This document shows positions 11,780 to 23,782 of a DNA stretch of 64,000 bases, one piece after another. Made by a program: the position numbers and the translations under genes. The stretch covers positions 1-64,000 of the forward strand of contig CAJINV010000008.1 of the NCBI GenBank assembly GCA_905178155.1, read 5' to 3'. How positions within the stretch are numbered: the first letter of the stretch is position 1; every line of letters starts with the position of its first letter. The notes below the pieces were generated by a model that had not been told where the DNA came from, searched no databases, and saw nothing but the letters and a program-made list of their open reading frames with translations. This stretch comes from Amoebophrya sp. A120 (Eukaryota > Sar > Dinophyceae > Syndiniales > Amoebophryaceae).

Positions 11780-12649
11780 GATTATCGAGCCAATATATAA
11801 CTTGGTTTTTATCGATTTATGCGTGAGGAGAGCAAACAACACTCAATGCGCTCTGGTGCACAACCACAATATCGCGCTGCTCAACAGAAATATTAATATG
11901 GTGCCAATACTCACGATAGGTCAATTTTCCAAGTGCGAGAGCGAGGGCCAGGGGCCAAAAAAAAAATGTGGAATGATCGGGTGGGAACAGGACTATTCCT
12001 AGAAAATTCCTTTGGAAAATGAAATCGTAATCGATCAAGAAATTATTTTTTTAGGACAAAAGTGAGGGATATATTATTGAGGATCAGTGACAGTGAGCTG
12101 CTGGGGTCGTTTTGGTCTTCAAGTGTAATCGCTGGAACCAAAAATTAAACGACCGAAAGAAGGGTGGAGCTGATTTCTTCTTGTGCGTGCAATGGCCATG
12201 ATCAGGATCTTCTCATCAGAAGGGCGAAGTCTCGGAAGGCGATGGAAAATAAGGCGTCACCAGCTTGGAGACAATTTTTGTTTGTTACTGACGCAAGAGC
12301 CTGCGCATATTTCGTGGCTTTGTCATCTTACACGTGCGATAGCGATCACGCAGGAAATTATGTCGGTCGTCAAAACACTAACCCCAAGCTAAGTATTCAA
12401 ATTATGTTGCTCCTGGCGGACGCGCGCTTCTGCTCGCAAAGCGTGCCGTGACATCTCAGATTTCGACTCTGCGGCGAATCTTCGTTGTAGGCGGTGCCGG
12501 ACAAAAGCATCTTTACTCCTCCCCTTCAACACCAGCAAACATGTTTACGAAAGCCATATTACACAACAAGATGTCAATCAGCAACCTGAGTACTAACTAC
12601 AGTACATTCTTCCATCCCGCGATGAAAGGGACACGACTCGCTTCGCTTC
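11780..12649. other. Intergenic region upstream of SEC62
   Basis: No supported gene. It should hold the SEC62 5' UTR at the low end and the 3' UTR of the PPP4R1-like gene at the high end. No clear promoter motif is visible. Confidence 0.5.
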
Positions 12650-15600
12650 TTAGTCGTCTTCACCAGATTCCTTCTTTTGCCTCAAAATTTCGTCGTATTC
12701 CGAATGCGGGAGCGGCTGGTCGGGCACTGTTAGTGCGGACGTGAATTGCGGATTCATTTCATGCAGGGGGGGCGCAATGTTCTCCGGCCACGCCTCCATT
12801 TCGTCATCTAGGGCAGCGCCTTTCACCTGCACAGAGGTGCCACTTCCAGTGGACGGGGCGATGTGGTACGGTTGTTTCATCAGCCGCCGCGAAGGAGCGC
12901 TGGTGCCAAGAACGCCCCCCGCCGCCGTCCCGTTACTGGAGTTGGTGCTATTTGATTTTGACTCCGGGATCAGATAGCTCGGAGACTGTAGCGCTGGACT
13001 CCGGGCTGCGCTCGTCTTTAATATCACAGGACCACCAGGAGTAGCTCCTCCGGGGTCAAGTTGACGCTGATCTGTTTTTGATGAGGTAAAAACAGTACCA
13101 CCTCGTCCCTCGGTCGTAGTACCTTGATCAAGGTCGTTTGCGTTGCTCAATGTGCTGTCCAGTGCATTGGAATCAACGGGTCGTCGTTGATGTTCCGAGG
13201 TAGTGGTTTTTGCGTCAATCAAGGAAGGCGCAATTTCGTCCTCATCGACGTCAACGTCACCTGCACGACCAGAGCTTGAGTTTGCGGCACCTTGCGAAGC
13301 GGCACTAGTACCAGGCACTGTGCTATCAGAAGGTGCGGCTGTGGATCCTGAGGAAGAGAAGGCAGCTGATGTGGATGATGAGGATGACGAAGCGAACAGA
13401 AGGTCCCGCGACGCAGACGACGGGCTGGAAGATATTTGGCCGCGAATCGCAAGGAGGTCGGGCGCATGATCTTGGTCAATTTTTTCAAAATCAGACCCGG
13501 AGCTCTTGATTTCGATCTTGGCTTCCATTTTCGAGCGTTCGAAAACCTCCTCGATCACTTTGGCCTCCTCAGCATCGTCCTCTTCGTCTTCGTCTTCCAG
13601 AGCAGCATCCTCCCCACTCACACTGGATATGCGCGTGGTCAAGAATTGCTCCGCTTGTTCTTGCGCGGGCAGTTGCTGCTGTTGATCCGCGATTTTTTCG
13701 ATTGCCGGCGGCGCAGTCGGTGTAGTCGGTTTGTTCGCCGCTTGGTTCTGCTTGGTCGCCACGACAAGCGCGTCGGACAATTGCTCCGACTGTGCCCCCT
13801 CTTGTAGCTCGGCGGCGGCAATTTTTCTGGCACTGACGGCGTGTTCGGACACTTCTGTGTCTACTGCCGGAGTCGACATTGCGGATGCCGGAACCACGCC
13901 GATGTCGTCATTTTGCTCATCATCTTCTGCGGACGATGAAGAAGCGCCAGTACTGCTACCTACCCCGAGGAGCATTTTCTTCATCTCTTTACTCGCGGCT
14001 TCGACATCTGTCTCCAAAAGAAGGTCGGGCGCAGGGGGCGCTCCACCGCCCCGAGCGGCGTCCTCGTCCGCTTTCCTGGTAGGGAAATCGCCACCTTGTG
14101 ATGTCACCGCTGGCGTCGAAGCTACTTCCTGATTTTCGTCTACGCTACCTGGTGCCCCCGGTTGCTGGGTTGAAGCACTAGAGGACTGTTGCTCTTTGAT
14201 ATTACTCAGACTGCCTGTAGTACCGGTTGCTGTCCCAGCAGCTGCAAGAAGTGACGCGGTGCCACTCAAAGCTGTAGTTCCTGCGAGCGCGGCTTCTTGC
14301 CGACTGCTGATCGTGCTTCCGGTGGGGCTGTTGGTGCTGAAGTGTAGGCTTTCCGTGTCGCTGAATTCGTGGTCCTCATCCAAGAAGGTCGCGGTCGTGT
14401 GAGTGGGCGCGGTGGGGATGGGGAAGTTCAGAGCCCGCGCCACTTCGCGGTCACTCGAGTGCTGCAATGAGCGGCCCGCGGCCAGCAGTTTGCGGTGGTG
14501 GCAACACTTCCCGATGCCCGGCTTGAGGTGCGGACCGATCAGCAGCGCCCACTGCAGTCGCACGTGCCGCACCTTGTCCGCAGCGAGGTCGCCCAGATTC
14601 GTCAGAAAAAACGACACAAACCGGCGGCTGACAGTGTTGTCCCGGATCAGGGAGTCCACCATCTTCAGATAGGTGATGCGGTTCTGAAAGTTTCCGTCTT
14701 TGAAGGTTTTTCTCAGGTGATTCACGATGCGCTTCGTGCGGAGCGAGAAGTACTTGTTGTTGTAAAAATGATTCATCTTGTTCCCAGACTGTATCGCCGA
14801 ATGTAGTTGTCCGGTTGTAGTTGACGAGGATCCTTTGCCCGTTGGCGTGCTGCCGACGCTCATTGTGGTCGTTGCCATGGTGGTTCTGGGAGAGGGATCA
14901 AATTTGTTAGTCGCGATCATATTACCTCCGCCGCCTCCGCGAGAAGAGGACACCGATGCCGGAGAGTCGCCCGACGATATTGACGAGGCAGGGCCACCAG
15001 CGGTCATGTGATCCGATTCGCCGCTGCTACTCAGTTCGGCACTGATTTTCGACGGTGAGGGGGACGACGCATTGGCACCTCCTGGAATATTAACACCGCC
15101 CCCTCGGGTCGTCGACGAGGAAGTATGTTTTCGTGCCTCTTCGCAGACGGCCTTCAAAACCAGATGGGTGGCGGCTGCTGCTTTGGACCGAACGAGTGCG
15201 ACGCCGTCGTGTAGCAATTTGAGGTACGTGGGGAGCAAGTGAACGAACACCAAGTTGTGGTCGTGGGTGTATTTTTATCCTGTGCAAAAGCATCGTACTC
15301 GTATAAATGCAGGTCTCGTCTTGCATTACAAATCCTGTTCCCAAGGCAAATCTGCATTACAAATTTTATTTCTCATGCTGAGGAAATTTGTAATGCATTT
15401 ATACGAGTACGATACTTTTGCAGATCATAATTTTTCGCAGAGTGCCGGCAAGCTGACCGTGGCGATCAGGTGGCGCAGCCTCCAATTGTCCGTGGATGCC
15501 ATCATGTGCGAGAGGCCCATCAGATACTGCGGATGAACCTCAAACATGCCCACGTGCTTGGCGAGCCCGAGTTTCACGTCGTCGCGGTCCTGCGTGAACT

Positions 15601-18600
15601 TGCGAAACTGCTCTATCAGCTTTTCCTCCATGGAGCACGGCTTAATCTTATCTTGTCCCTGCAAGCTCGTCACTAGAACAAGTGCGTTTGGATTTGCCCG
15701 CTCGGCCGTTGCGATGAGGCCAGCGGTTGCGTTTGACGCCGCGGAAGTTAATGTTTGGCTGGTGCCGACTTCTAGGAGTGGTGGGACTATACCTTGCTCG
15801 ATATCACCCTCCACCATGACGTCAGGGTCCTGATCGGGCTCTGAGTCATCTATTTTTCCGTTTGCCTGCTTCGAAGATGACGAGGTACCCGCGTCATTTG
15901 TTTTGCAGCTGCTGATAGTTGCGTTACTTTCGTTCTCGTTGGTATTTGCAAGGTCGTTCTCGACGACGTTCTTCGCCTTGGTTGCAGCCTTGTCAGCACC
16001 GTCAGGACCTTTGCTTGTTCCATCATCGAGCTTCTTTTGGACGTTATGATCCTTGTCATGCTCGGCGGAACTGTCTCCGCCGTTTGCCGTTTGTCCTTGA
16101 CCACCGCCTCCACCGTGGACCAGCGCTAGTTTCTCGGCCTCGGTGTTGAAGCAACGTCCTATTTTCCACAACGAGCAGGCCACAGCCTGTCTTGTCCGCA
16201 ACTCTTTGGATTCGCATAGCGAGAAGAAAAAGCTCTGGAATTCGGCGTAGCGATCAGGTTTTAGGGGCAAAATGGCTTCCAGGACGGCGGAAAAGGTGAA
16301 CGCGAGGTGATAACGCACTTCGTTATGCTGTGCGTTGTTCGCGCCATTGGCCGGCCCGTGGCCTGCTGCAGAAGAGGTTGATGGACCCGTGGTACTTAGT
16401 GTTTCGAAATAATACCCGATCAGTTCGTCGGCCTCGTCAACCGCTTCCTTGCCACCAAACTTCTGTAGCGCGAACTGGTAAAAGAAGAAGTGTTAGTGTT
16501 TTTGAAAAATCGCGTCGCTTTGTTTCAAGTAGTCTTTACTACGAACAACTCCTCATTCACGAGCGCTCCTGTCCTGTTTGCGCAGCGAAGGCCTCCACAG
16601 GGATTACGCTTCGCAGCAACGCATGACTATGAAATAGTAGAATTTGATTTTGATGCACAGTTAAATGTAAACATAGTATTTTTACCAAGATGTAGCCCAT
16701 GTTCTGACACAGCGCGAGGTGCACCCAGCGATTCTGGTCGTTGTAGAGCCGCTTGGCGATGCGGATACACTCCGGGTATTTCTTGGAGGTTTCGATCATG
16801 AGGGGCAGCTGCTCGCTTCCACACCGGCGCACGGTGTAGTTCACGTCTTCGCAGAGACGTTCGAACGTTTCAAACAGGCGGCTGCCACAGAATTTCTCGC
16901 CGGCGCAGTGGGCCACGTCCTTCATGTTGAGCAGCACGGCCTTGCGCACCGCCGCCTTCTGATCCTCCCCGAGGGCGATCAACTGAATGGCACAGAACTC
17001 CACGCACAGCTCCTTCGTCAGAGTCGGCGCCAGGCCATTGAGGAGGAAGGCGGACATGGCCCGGGCCTCCTCGTCGCTGTCGTTGGAGAGGGAAAGGACG
17101 GTCCGCAGCGCGTAATCGGTCCGCTCCTGCAAGCGCAGGTGGGAACTCAGGACGAGGAGGGCCTCCGCGGCGTCCTGTCGGGTTTCCTTGTAGACGGGGT
17201 CGAGCAGCAGAGTTGGAAACACGGGCACCAGGGTGGCTAGTACGTAGGCGTATCCGACCTCGGGGTTGCTCTGAATCAGGAACCCGGCCAGATCGCCGAA
17301 CTGCAACAAAATCTGCTTCCGCACTTCCGCCTCGGCATCCCAGGCGAGCTTGGACAGGTAGGGCTGGATCAGGTGCTGGTACGCGGTTTCGCAGGACACC
17401 ATCTGGTAGCACAACGAGGTATATCAACTGCAAAAATGTCTGGGTCTGGAAGAATGCCAGACTTGTCATGCAGGTTTTCCATGACCCATGAGGTCTGGTA
17501 TGTGGGACGTAGCATGACAGATTCTGCGAGAGTTCTATCATGCCTATCCTGCATGAGAGTCTGCGTCTCGATTAGGGCTAAAGTGGACAGCTTTTGGTAA
17601 TCACGCAACACAGATTTTTACATGATTCCAATTTAGCATGACAAGTTGCTTTGATGTTCCAGACCCAGTCATATTTGCATTTGATAAGGTGATTTCCTTC
17701 CCGAACACGACCCTCTGGACCGCGAGCTGACTATGGAAGCGTCAGGATTGAAATCGACAAAGTTGAAATATTTTCTCATGCACAAACTGCAAGGCATGAG
17801 GTGCCTCTCTTGCACGGATGGCAAGTGAGGCCGACTGTCAGCCTGTTTGGGGTGTGCGGTAGAGCTGCCAAAGCAGCACTACAAAAGACGCCTTCTGTCC
17901 CTAAACAGCATGACAAACTGGATTGAGGCGGTGCCGAAATTTGTCATGCGCCGCCTGGGAATTGGGCTTCCAACTGGTATCGATTTTGTGCATGACAAAC
18001 TATTTCAACTTTGACGATTTCAATCCTGACGCTCCCATACTGACTGTTCGCAAAGTACCGGGCGCGTTCCAGCATCGCGGTCAGCATCTGCTCCTTCGTC
18101 TGGGGCTGGTCCTTCAGCTCGCCGCTGGTGGCCCCCCCAAGAGCCGAAGACGACCCCGAGTTGTTCGTCGATCCATGTTGATTTGTCGTGTTAGATGCAC
18201 CTCCTGCTCCATGATGATCAGAGGGCGAGGAACTAGTACCCTCGCCGTAAGAACCAGACAAGTTGCCTCCACCGCCACTGGGTGGTCCAGCACCTCCCCC
18301 TCCGAGGGACGACGTCTGGTGCAGCCCACTGCCGTTATTTCTACTGCTGCCGCTGCCGCCACTGATAGCCGAGAGGAAATTCGACGCGCCAGACGAGGTC
18401 GTCGCGGACGTCGTGCTTGACGAGAACAACCCGCTGAGTGGCGCGGGGAGTTGGAAGGAAGAGCTCGAAGAACTGCTAGTTAATGTGGTCCCACCCGCAT
18501 TGTACGAAGAGGATCTGTTGTGCGCGGAAGAGCTAGAGCCGCTTGACGGGGCGCTGCCGCCCGCGGTCCCGTTTCTGTTTTTCGTTCCCTTGTTGCTCGA

Positions 18601-18699
18601 TGGCACGGGGAGAAAATGGCCCCCACCGGCACGCACAGCACTCCCACTCGCGGAAGTTGGGTCTCTACTTCCGGAGGAACCACGCCCGAAAAGATTCAT
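12650..18699 (-). CDS. PPP4R1: PPP4R1-like HEAT-repeat phosphatase regulatory subunit
   Basis: Probable regulatory subunit of a PP4/PP2A-class phosphatase. Five exons (18699-18040, 17726-17687, 17416-16686, 16474-15430, 15270-12650) total 5,097 nt, 1,698 residues, in frame. Residues 1-205 are Ser/Gly-rich and disordered. HEAT repeats run from about 235 to 560 (for example YLSKLAWDAEAEVRKQILLQ and NDSDEEARAMSAFLLNGL). After an acidic linker they resume with LIEQFRKFTQDRDDVKLGL and a DNWRLRHLIA motif; these parallel DLDEVRIGVLKHL and RNWRFRAELAEQ of human PPP4R1. More HEAT sequence is split by a Ser/Gly insert (DGNFQNRITYLKMVDSL near 1000). The last 600 residues are low-complexity. Three introns are introners (families D, B, A); only the 16475-16685 intron is conventional (GTAAAA...CAG). 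Exon 2 is only 40 nt. Far longer than human PPP4R1 (about 950 aa) because of the inserts. Confidence 0.85.
15276..15429. mobile_element. Family A introner (154 bp) in PPP4R1-like gene
   Basis: Near-perfect inverted repeats of about 36 bp inside the first ten bases (TATCCTGTGC versus TATGATCTGC at the tips). Perfect ATTTT duplication (15271-15275 and 15430-15434). Removal gives ALCEK-YTHDHNLVFVH in frame. No GT-AG option. Confidence 0.92.
17422..17686. mobile_element. Family B introner (265 bp) in PPP4R1-like gene
   Basis: Ends TATCAACTGCAAAAATGTCT and inverted CAGTCATATTTGCATTTGATA. Flanking AGGT (17417-17420 and 17687-17690, one extra A on the left). Removal gives FGKEIT-SLCYQM in frame. 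Only 40 coding bases separate it from the family D element. Confidence 0.9.
17732..18039. mobile_element. Family D introner (308 bp) in PPP4R1-like gene
   Basis: Terminal inverted repeats of about 35 bp beginning TATGG(A/G)AGCGTCAGGATTG, unrelated in sequence to families A-C but with the same TAT...ATA tips. Duplication CTGACT (17727-17732 and 18040-18045). Exact removal gives FANSQ-LAVQRV in frame; using GTAT and ATAG instead would add one codon without shifting frame. Internal CATGACAAAC motifs match the other families. It is the only copy of this family in the window. Confidence 0.9.
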
Positions 18700-20128
18700 C
18701 TGCTGAGCTCTTCAATTTTAAGAACGCAATTCTTGATCTTGTCCCATGTCCGTTCGACGAGTCCTCGCAGGAGTAGTGTGCTGTAGTTCTCAACAGCGTG
18801 AAGGAATGTTAGTGTTACTGCAAGCTAAATAAAATAAAAATACGTAAGTACTATCCAGACGGAGATGGATCATGGCCACTCGCGGCTTTAGTAATGGTGC
18901 ACTCAATTTCTTCGCACTCCTTCGGGTACCCGGATGTTCTTTCTCACAACAGAACTACACAGGGAAACAACTACATGTACATATAATAAAAATGACATGA
19001 AGGTGGAGAGCTAGAATCCTCACAAGCGCAGCGCCAAAATCACAGGGCAAAGATACAACGCTTGCCTCATTGTTGTTGTAGTAGAACAGGAGTAAAGAAG
19101 CCTCATCCACAGACAGAGAGAAGGCACCAGAGGAGGACGCTTTCGTGCATAGAGAGATGGCACAAGTATCCGATAGTACCAGCAGACCGAATAGGAACAC
19201 ATAAATATCCCTCCTCTATGTCCGACGTCCTTTTTTATTTTTTGTGCAACTGTACTTCTTACACATACACACCCAACTCAAACAGTAGACACACGCTCGT
19301 GCTAGCTCGAAGTTTCAATTTCTCGTCCGGTATCGGTTCTGCTTCTGATCATCAAGGAGGACGAAAATAAAGACGCAACTTTCTTTCATCTTCTAAAAAA
19401 TCGACAAAGTAGCACCGAAGGACACTCTTGGTTCCAGTACTATCCAAGATCTTCCCTAGTGTGAAAAGCAAACCTTGGTACACAGTGGGATGCATCACGA
19501 CTCTCCTCCTGGTGTTGTGCAACCAATACTTACATTTTTTCAACAGTACTTTATCAAGTGCGCTGCCCAGAAAAGGCCTGTAGCACAGCTACTTGCGAGA
19601 ATGTTCAGCGCACTTCTTTGGCTCCTGAATTCGTGGTGTCGAAAGTAGAAACTATATATCAACTTCCGTTCCCGTAGTTCTCGTCGGCAAAGTTGTAGTT
19701 CACTTCAACAAAAACAAAAAATTGGCTCTGAACTACCTTGTTCTAGCTTCTTCAATCCAATAAAGCTTTCGCGAGGACAGTCGACTTAGCATGTAGCACC
19801 TTGCGTGCTGGTGCTGTGCGTCACAGACGAGGGGAGCAGACCCGTTCATGTGCCTTCTACTGCAGTTTTTGATTTTCTCCACCTCTGGTGGTCCGGCAAA
19901 GGGTATGCACATGCGGCTACACCACATACGATTTTTATATACACAAAAGCTCAACGAGTCAACGTCATCAACTGTACTAGTACTAAGTGTAAACCTGATT
20001 GAAAAAGAAACTTAAAGAAGTAGTAATTGTCACAGTAGAAGCGCGATATGGAGTTCGGAACGAACAAGGTGCTGCAATTTTTGAAAATTGAATTGAAAAA
20101 GTCTTCACGCGTCGGATGCAGCTTTTCT
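18700..20128. other. Intergenic region, AT-rich
   Basis: No gene supported. Scattered short open frames lack domains or consistent splice signals. The two flanking genes are both on the minus strand, so this holds one 5' flank and one 3' flank. Confidence 0.5.
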
Positions 20129-23100
20129 TCATCTGCGTTGGCGCTTCGCCTCATGGCGGCCCGTGTCACCGTACTTCTGAAGATCCCGGGTGTCGTAGTC
20201 AAAAGTCTCGAATTTTCTGCCTTTGTACTCGTCTTTGTCTCTGCCGCCTCGGGTATCAAATGCAGATATGTCTGAGTCATCTGGAAGATTGCAAGATTTC
20301 TCATGCACATCTTGCATGATGCATGACGTCCGTGATGCATGTTGCCCTAGCATCACAGGTTTTGTGAGGGGTTCCTGATGCCTATACCGCATGAGAAATA
20401 CCTATATATTTATAATACCCCTCCGCGTACTAGCAAGAACTGCGCTCCTCTGGCTCCTCACGCAATACAGATTTTTGTTTTTCTTTTTGCAGCATCCAAA
20501 GGCAGCATTACAAGTTCCAACCTTCCAGACCCAGACATATTTGCATTTCATATGGGGCCCTGCTAGCTCCATCTTTAGGATGGCAGTAGTCGCGGTCATC
20601 GTAGGTCAGACGGCTTTCAGGTTTTGAAGCTGGTGGCGTGCGGTATTGGAACCGAGGCACCCACAGGGGAATAGCACAAAACCGATCGCCGCGGCGGTTC
20701 TTGGTCAAGTTGAACCGGACCCAGTCACCCTCCTTCAACCCGGTCGGTCGCAAGACCCGATCGTGAATGAAGACGTCTTCTAGGTTTTCGGTCTTGGGGC
20801 CTTTCGTGACTCGGAGGAAGCCGTTGTTGGACCAGTTCAGGACGCGGTTCACCTGACCTTCGAACACGCCCGGGGTTTTCGCGGAAGAAGTCCCGTCCTG
20901 GATCCCTTTCGGATCTCCTAACAACAGCCAGTCCGCCGTCTCCAGCCAGGAGGGACGCTCCGTGCTCGCCGCTCGCCAATACCCGTCGTTTTTTTCCATA
21001 CCCGACCTGTGCTTGTTCTTGTTGTGCTTTGTCTTCACAATGGAATCAGATGTATGAAGAAGAAGCCACTTTTTTTGCACTTCCTCGACTTTAAGACTTT
21101 ATGTGAATTATGCACAAGTAGAACCTCGTCCTTTCTGTGTAGTAAGTGTAGCGATTTTAGTGCTACATACTTTATTGAGGAACCCGAAGAAATTTTAGTT
21201 TAGGTCTTTTTTTGAAGAATCAAATTATATGAGTACGGGGTCTTCAGTCCCTGCTTCGACTTGTCCGGTCGTTCGATCGGGATGCCTGCCGCTGGCCTCT
21301 TCATATTGACGTGGTCACGCGAGCTTCTTTCGGCGCCGAACCCCCGCTCGCGTTCTCGTTCCCGTTCCGCCCGACCGCCACCTCGTTCCCGTTCGTATTG
21401 CTCGATGGCTCTTGCTCCGAGATCGTCCGTGATGCGCACGCCCCGACCCTCTGCTATGAGGTCGTAGTTGTTTCTTTCCGTCTATGCACCCGCAAACATG
21501 TTAGGAAATGTTGAACAACTGAGAACGTCGGCAAACAGACGTCGGTGGCCTGGAGCCACAGCCATGCGCGCCGTATTCTTTTTTGTGCGCATTGCGCTTG
21601 CGCATGAATTGAAGGCAAGTCGCGTGTTTGCATGACGAAAAAGTAGACCCATTGCGTCAGAACCAGAGCAAGACCTCCAGTCAGGCCGAATAGGTAATAA
21701 ATATGTCAGCCGGAGGACGAGAAAAGCATCTCGATCTTAACAGTCCCCAGAACGTTATTCTTCCACACCCGAACACATTTGCATGTGATACATTCAGAGG
21801 AACCTCGCCCTTCTCCCGGCAACGAATCCAGAAAGGGGTGCTAATACCATTGCGCATCAGGCTTGCGTCTTCGTCCACACAGAAGGCCAGTTCGTCTGCT
21901 ACCCGAATGCCAGTAGTTCCGACGTCATCCTTCGACACAAAAGGGCCTCTATTGACGCAAAACTACTCCGAGTCAACTTACTTTTTCTGTACGCATGAAG
22001 ATCAACTCTATGGTCTTCTGTATCCGCTTTCGCAAAGGAAGGTGATGCAAGCCACCATGCAAAACCAGTGAAAGAATTTGAATTGACTCGAAGTAGTTGT
22101 ATATGTTTTCTGTGACATAATCCTCGTTAGTCATCGCGACACATTTCTTGGAAAACACGAAGCACGCCTGCGTCTTGCTTTTCTTGTAGACGTGTCCGAC
22201 AAAGTCGCCGAAACGCGGAATCCTGCCGCGCCCTTCCCATTTTTCCTGGAGTGAGTTGTAGTTGTGTCATTGAGTGTTAGTGTAGCGCAGTCAGCTTTGG
22301 TGAAGGGGCCCAAATTCGTATGGCCAAGCATTTTCATTCAACGTTTCTTGTTGCAAGAACCCACGGGCCAAGTGTCTGGAAACGCTGCGGCTGGAGCTGC
22401 CGCTGCTCGAACTCGATAAGAAAAAGTACTTAAAAAGTCGAAATTGCAGTCGTCGTCCACCGAAGCACAAGCTTGCTGTGGTTCCAGCTGTGAAAAGAGA
22501 CGCTATTTCCCCCCCCCCCGGTATTGGCTAATAACACACAACTTGAACTTTCTCTTTATTCTGACCCCGACGTCGTCCGATGAGCACTCTTGCGTTGCCC
22601 AACCTGCAGCAGGCGTCAGCTGCACTGGTACTAACACAGTGGCAAGCCAAGCTTGCTCAATACCAACTTGAAAAACAGAAAAACAAAACCCTCCATGGCT
22701 AAGCAGCCTGAACAAGCGCAAACGTGCTTTTCGTGCCTTTTGTAGGAGCGGCGCTTTTTGCTGTTGCATTGATACCCAAGCAACGGCATCATGATCCGCA
22801 CCAGCAATACCGGCATCTGGACGAGCAAGCAGCGACGTTACCAGGGGCAAGAACGTAAGTTGTACTGGCAGAATGCGTAAAGCCAAGCTGATCTGAAATG
22901 CATATGCATCATGAAAAGTACCGCTTCTCGGGTGCTCCAGCCGATTCTCCAAATGGGCTTTTTCGAGTCCGCCAGTTGCCAGCCCTCGCCATTGTGAAAA
23001 ATATTGACCGCCAGAATGTCCCCCGCCTTCAATTCGTACTTCGCCAGGGCTGTGTTTTCTACGAAGATCATGCGCTCCTTGGAAAAGGCATCCTGGGTTT

Positions 23101-23470
23101 CATCGAAGGCCTCCAAGTAGTTCTTTTTGCGCGGCGCTCGGTCGCGGGCTCCGCCGCGGCGGGCCCTTCCCGTCTCGTCCTCTTCGTCCGGGTCCTCTGC
23201 TGTCGGAGCAATCGCCTGATGGACTACCGTATGGTCCCCGTCTGGTGTTAAATGGTCTGACACGCGCCCAACGAGCACCGTCTCCGGGTCGCAGATCTTT
23301 GCTCTATCGTAGTCCGGCGCGTTTTCTTTTTCCTCGGCGAGCCGCAGCCGCTGTTTGCGGTTTTCCGATTGCAGCTTATAGTAGGCCGATTCCGCTGCTG
23401 GATGCCGATCAGTACCGCCAAGCTGTGGCTCTATCATCTCGAAAAACGTAATAGCTCGGCCCATTTTCAT
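20129..23470 (-). CDS. Cold-shock-domain (OB-fold) RNA-binding protein
   Basis: Likely binds single-stranded RNA or DNA. Six exons: 23470-22922, 22245-22117, 21929-21792, 21481-21237, 21006-20555, 20253-20129; 1,638 nt, 545 residues, in frame to TGA. Starts at ATG 23470 (MKMGRAITFFEMIEPQ). The third cold-shock module is clearest: FEGQVNRVLNWSNNGFLRV, then DVFIHDRVLRPTGLKEGDWV and CAIPLWV, matching the G-x-V...NGF...DVF-H...LKEG pattern. Two diverged modules precede it: MIFVENTALAKYELKAGDIL with KKPIWRI, and GDFVGHVYKKSKTQACFVF joined to DDVGTTGIRVADELAF. A charged Arg/Glu run (ERERERERGFG) lies between modules, and the C-terminus is basic (RHEAKRQRR). Introns include one intact and one decayed family B element. 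Splicing of exons 1-2 is the least certain join. Confidence 0.72.
20254..20552. mobile_element. Family B introner (299 bp) in cold-shock gene
   Basis: Ends TATCAAATGCAGATATGTCT and inverted AGACATATTTGCATTTCATA. Flanking GGG (20251-20253 and 20554-20556, one extra T on the right). The join GASRAP-RGGRDKDEY is in frame. The left inverted repeat has a short insertion (GAGTCAT), a sign of age. Confidence 0.85.
21482..21791. mobile_element. Decayed family B introner with GT-AG ends (310-bp intron)
   Basis: On the coding strand the intron starts GTATCACATGCAAATGTGTT, a degenerate family B end; the right end is eroded but finishes GCATAG. The junction VPLN-TERNNY keeps the frame using canonical GT-AG. 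I read it as an old introner whose ends have become ordinary splice sites; the weak right end makes this moderate. Confidence 0.55.
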
Positions 23471-23782
23471 TTAGCTAATATTCGAACGCGATCGCGAATA
23501 TAGAAGAAGAAGAAATACAAAACATGAAAAGACACTTTTGCACAACATTGCTCCGTTTACTTGTGTCTGCGTAAAAGAGTCGATATTTTTTCAGAGTACG
23601 TCTACGTTTCTAATATCGGGTGCTGAAGACGCTCACGCGTCGCACAAGATTCCAACAGGTCCATGAGAGTCACGAGTTCCAGACCACAGCAAGAGCAGCG
23701 ATATTTGGTGCCGACGGGGCAAGGAGCATCCGCTTCTCCTTGCGCCGTCCGTCCCCCTAGTAAAAATGGTGCGTTTATTATT

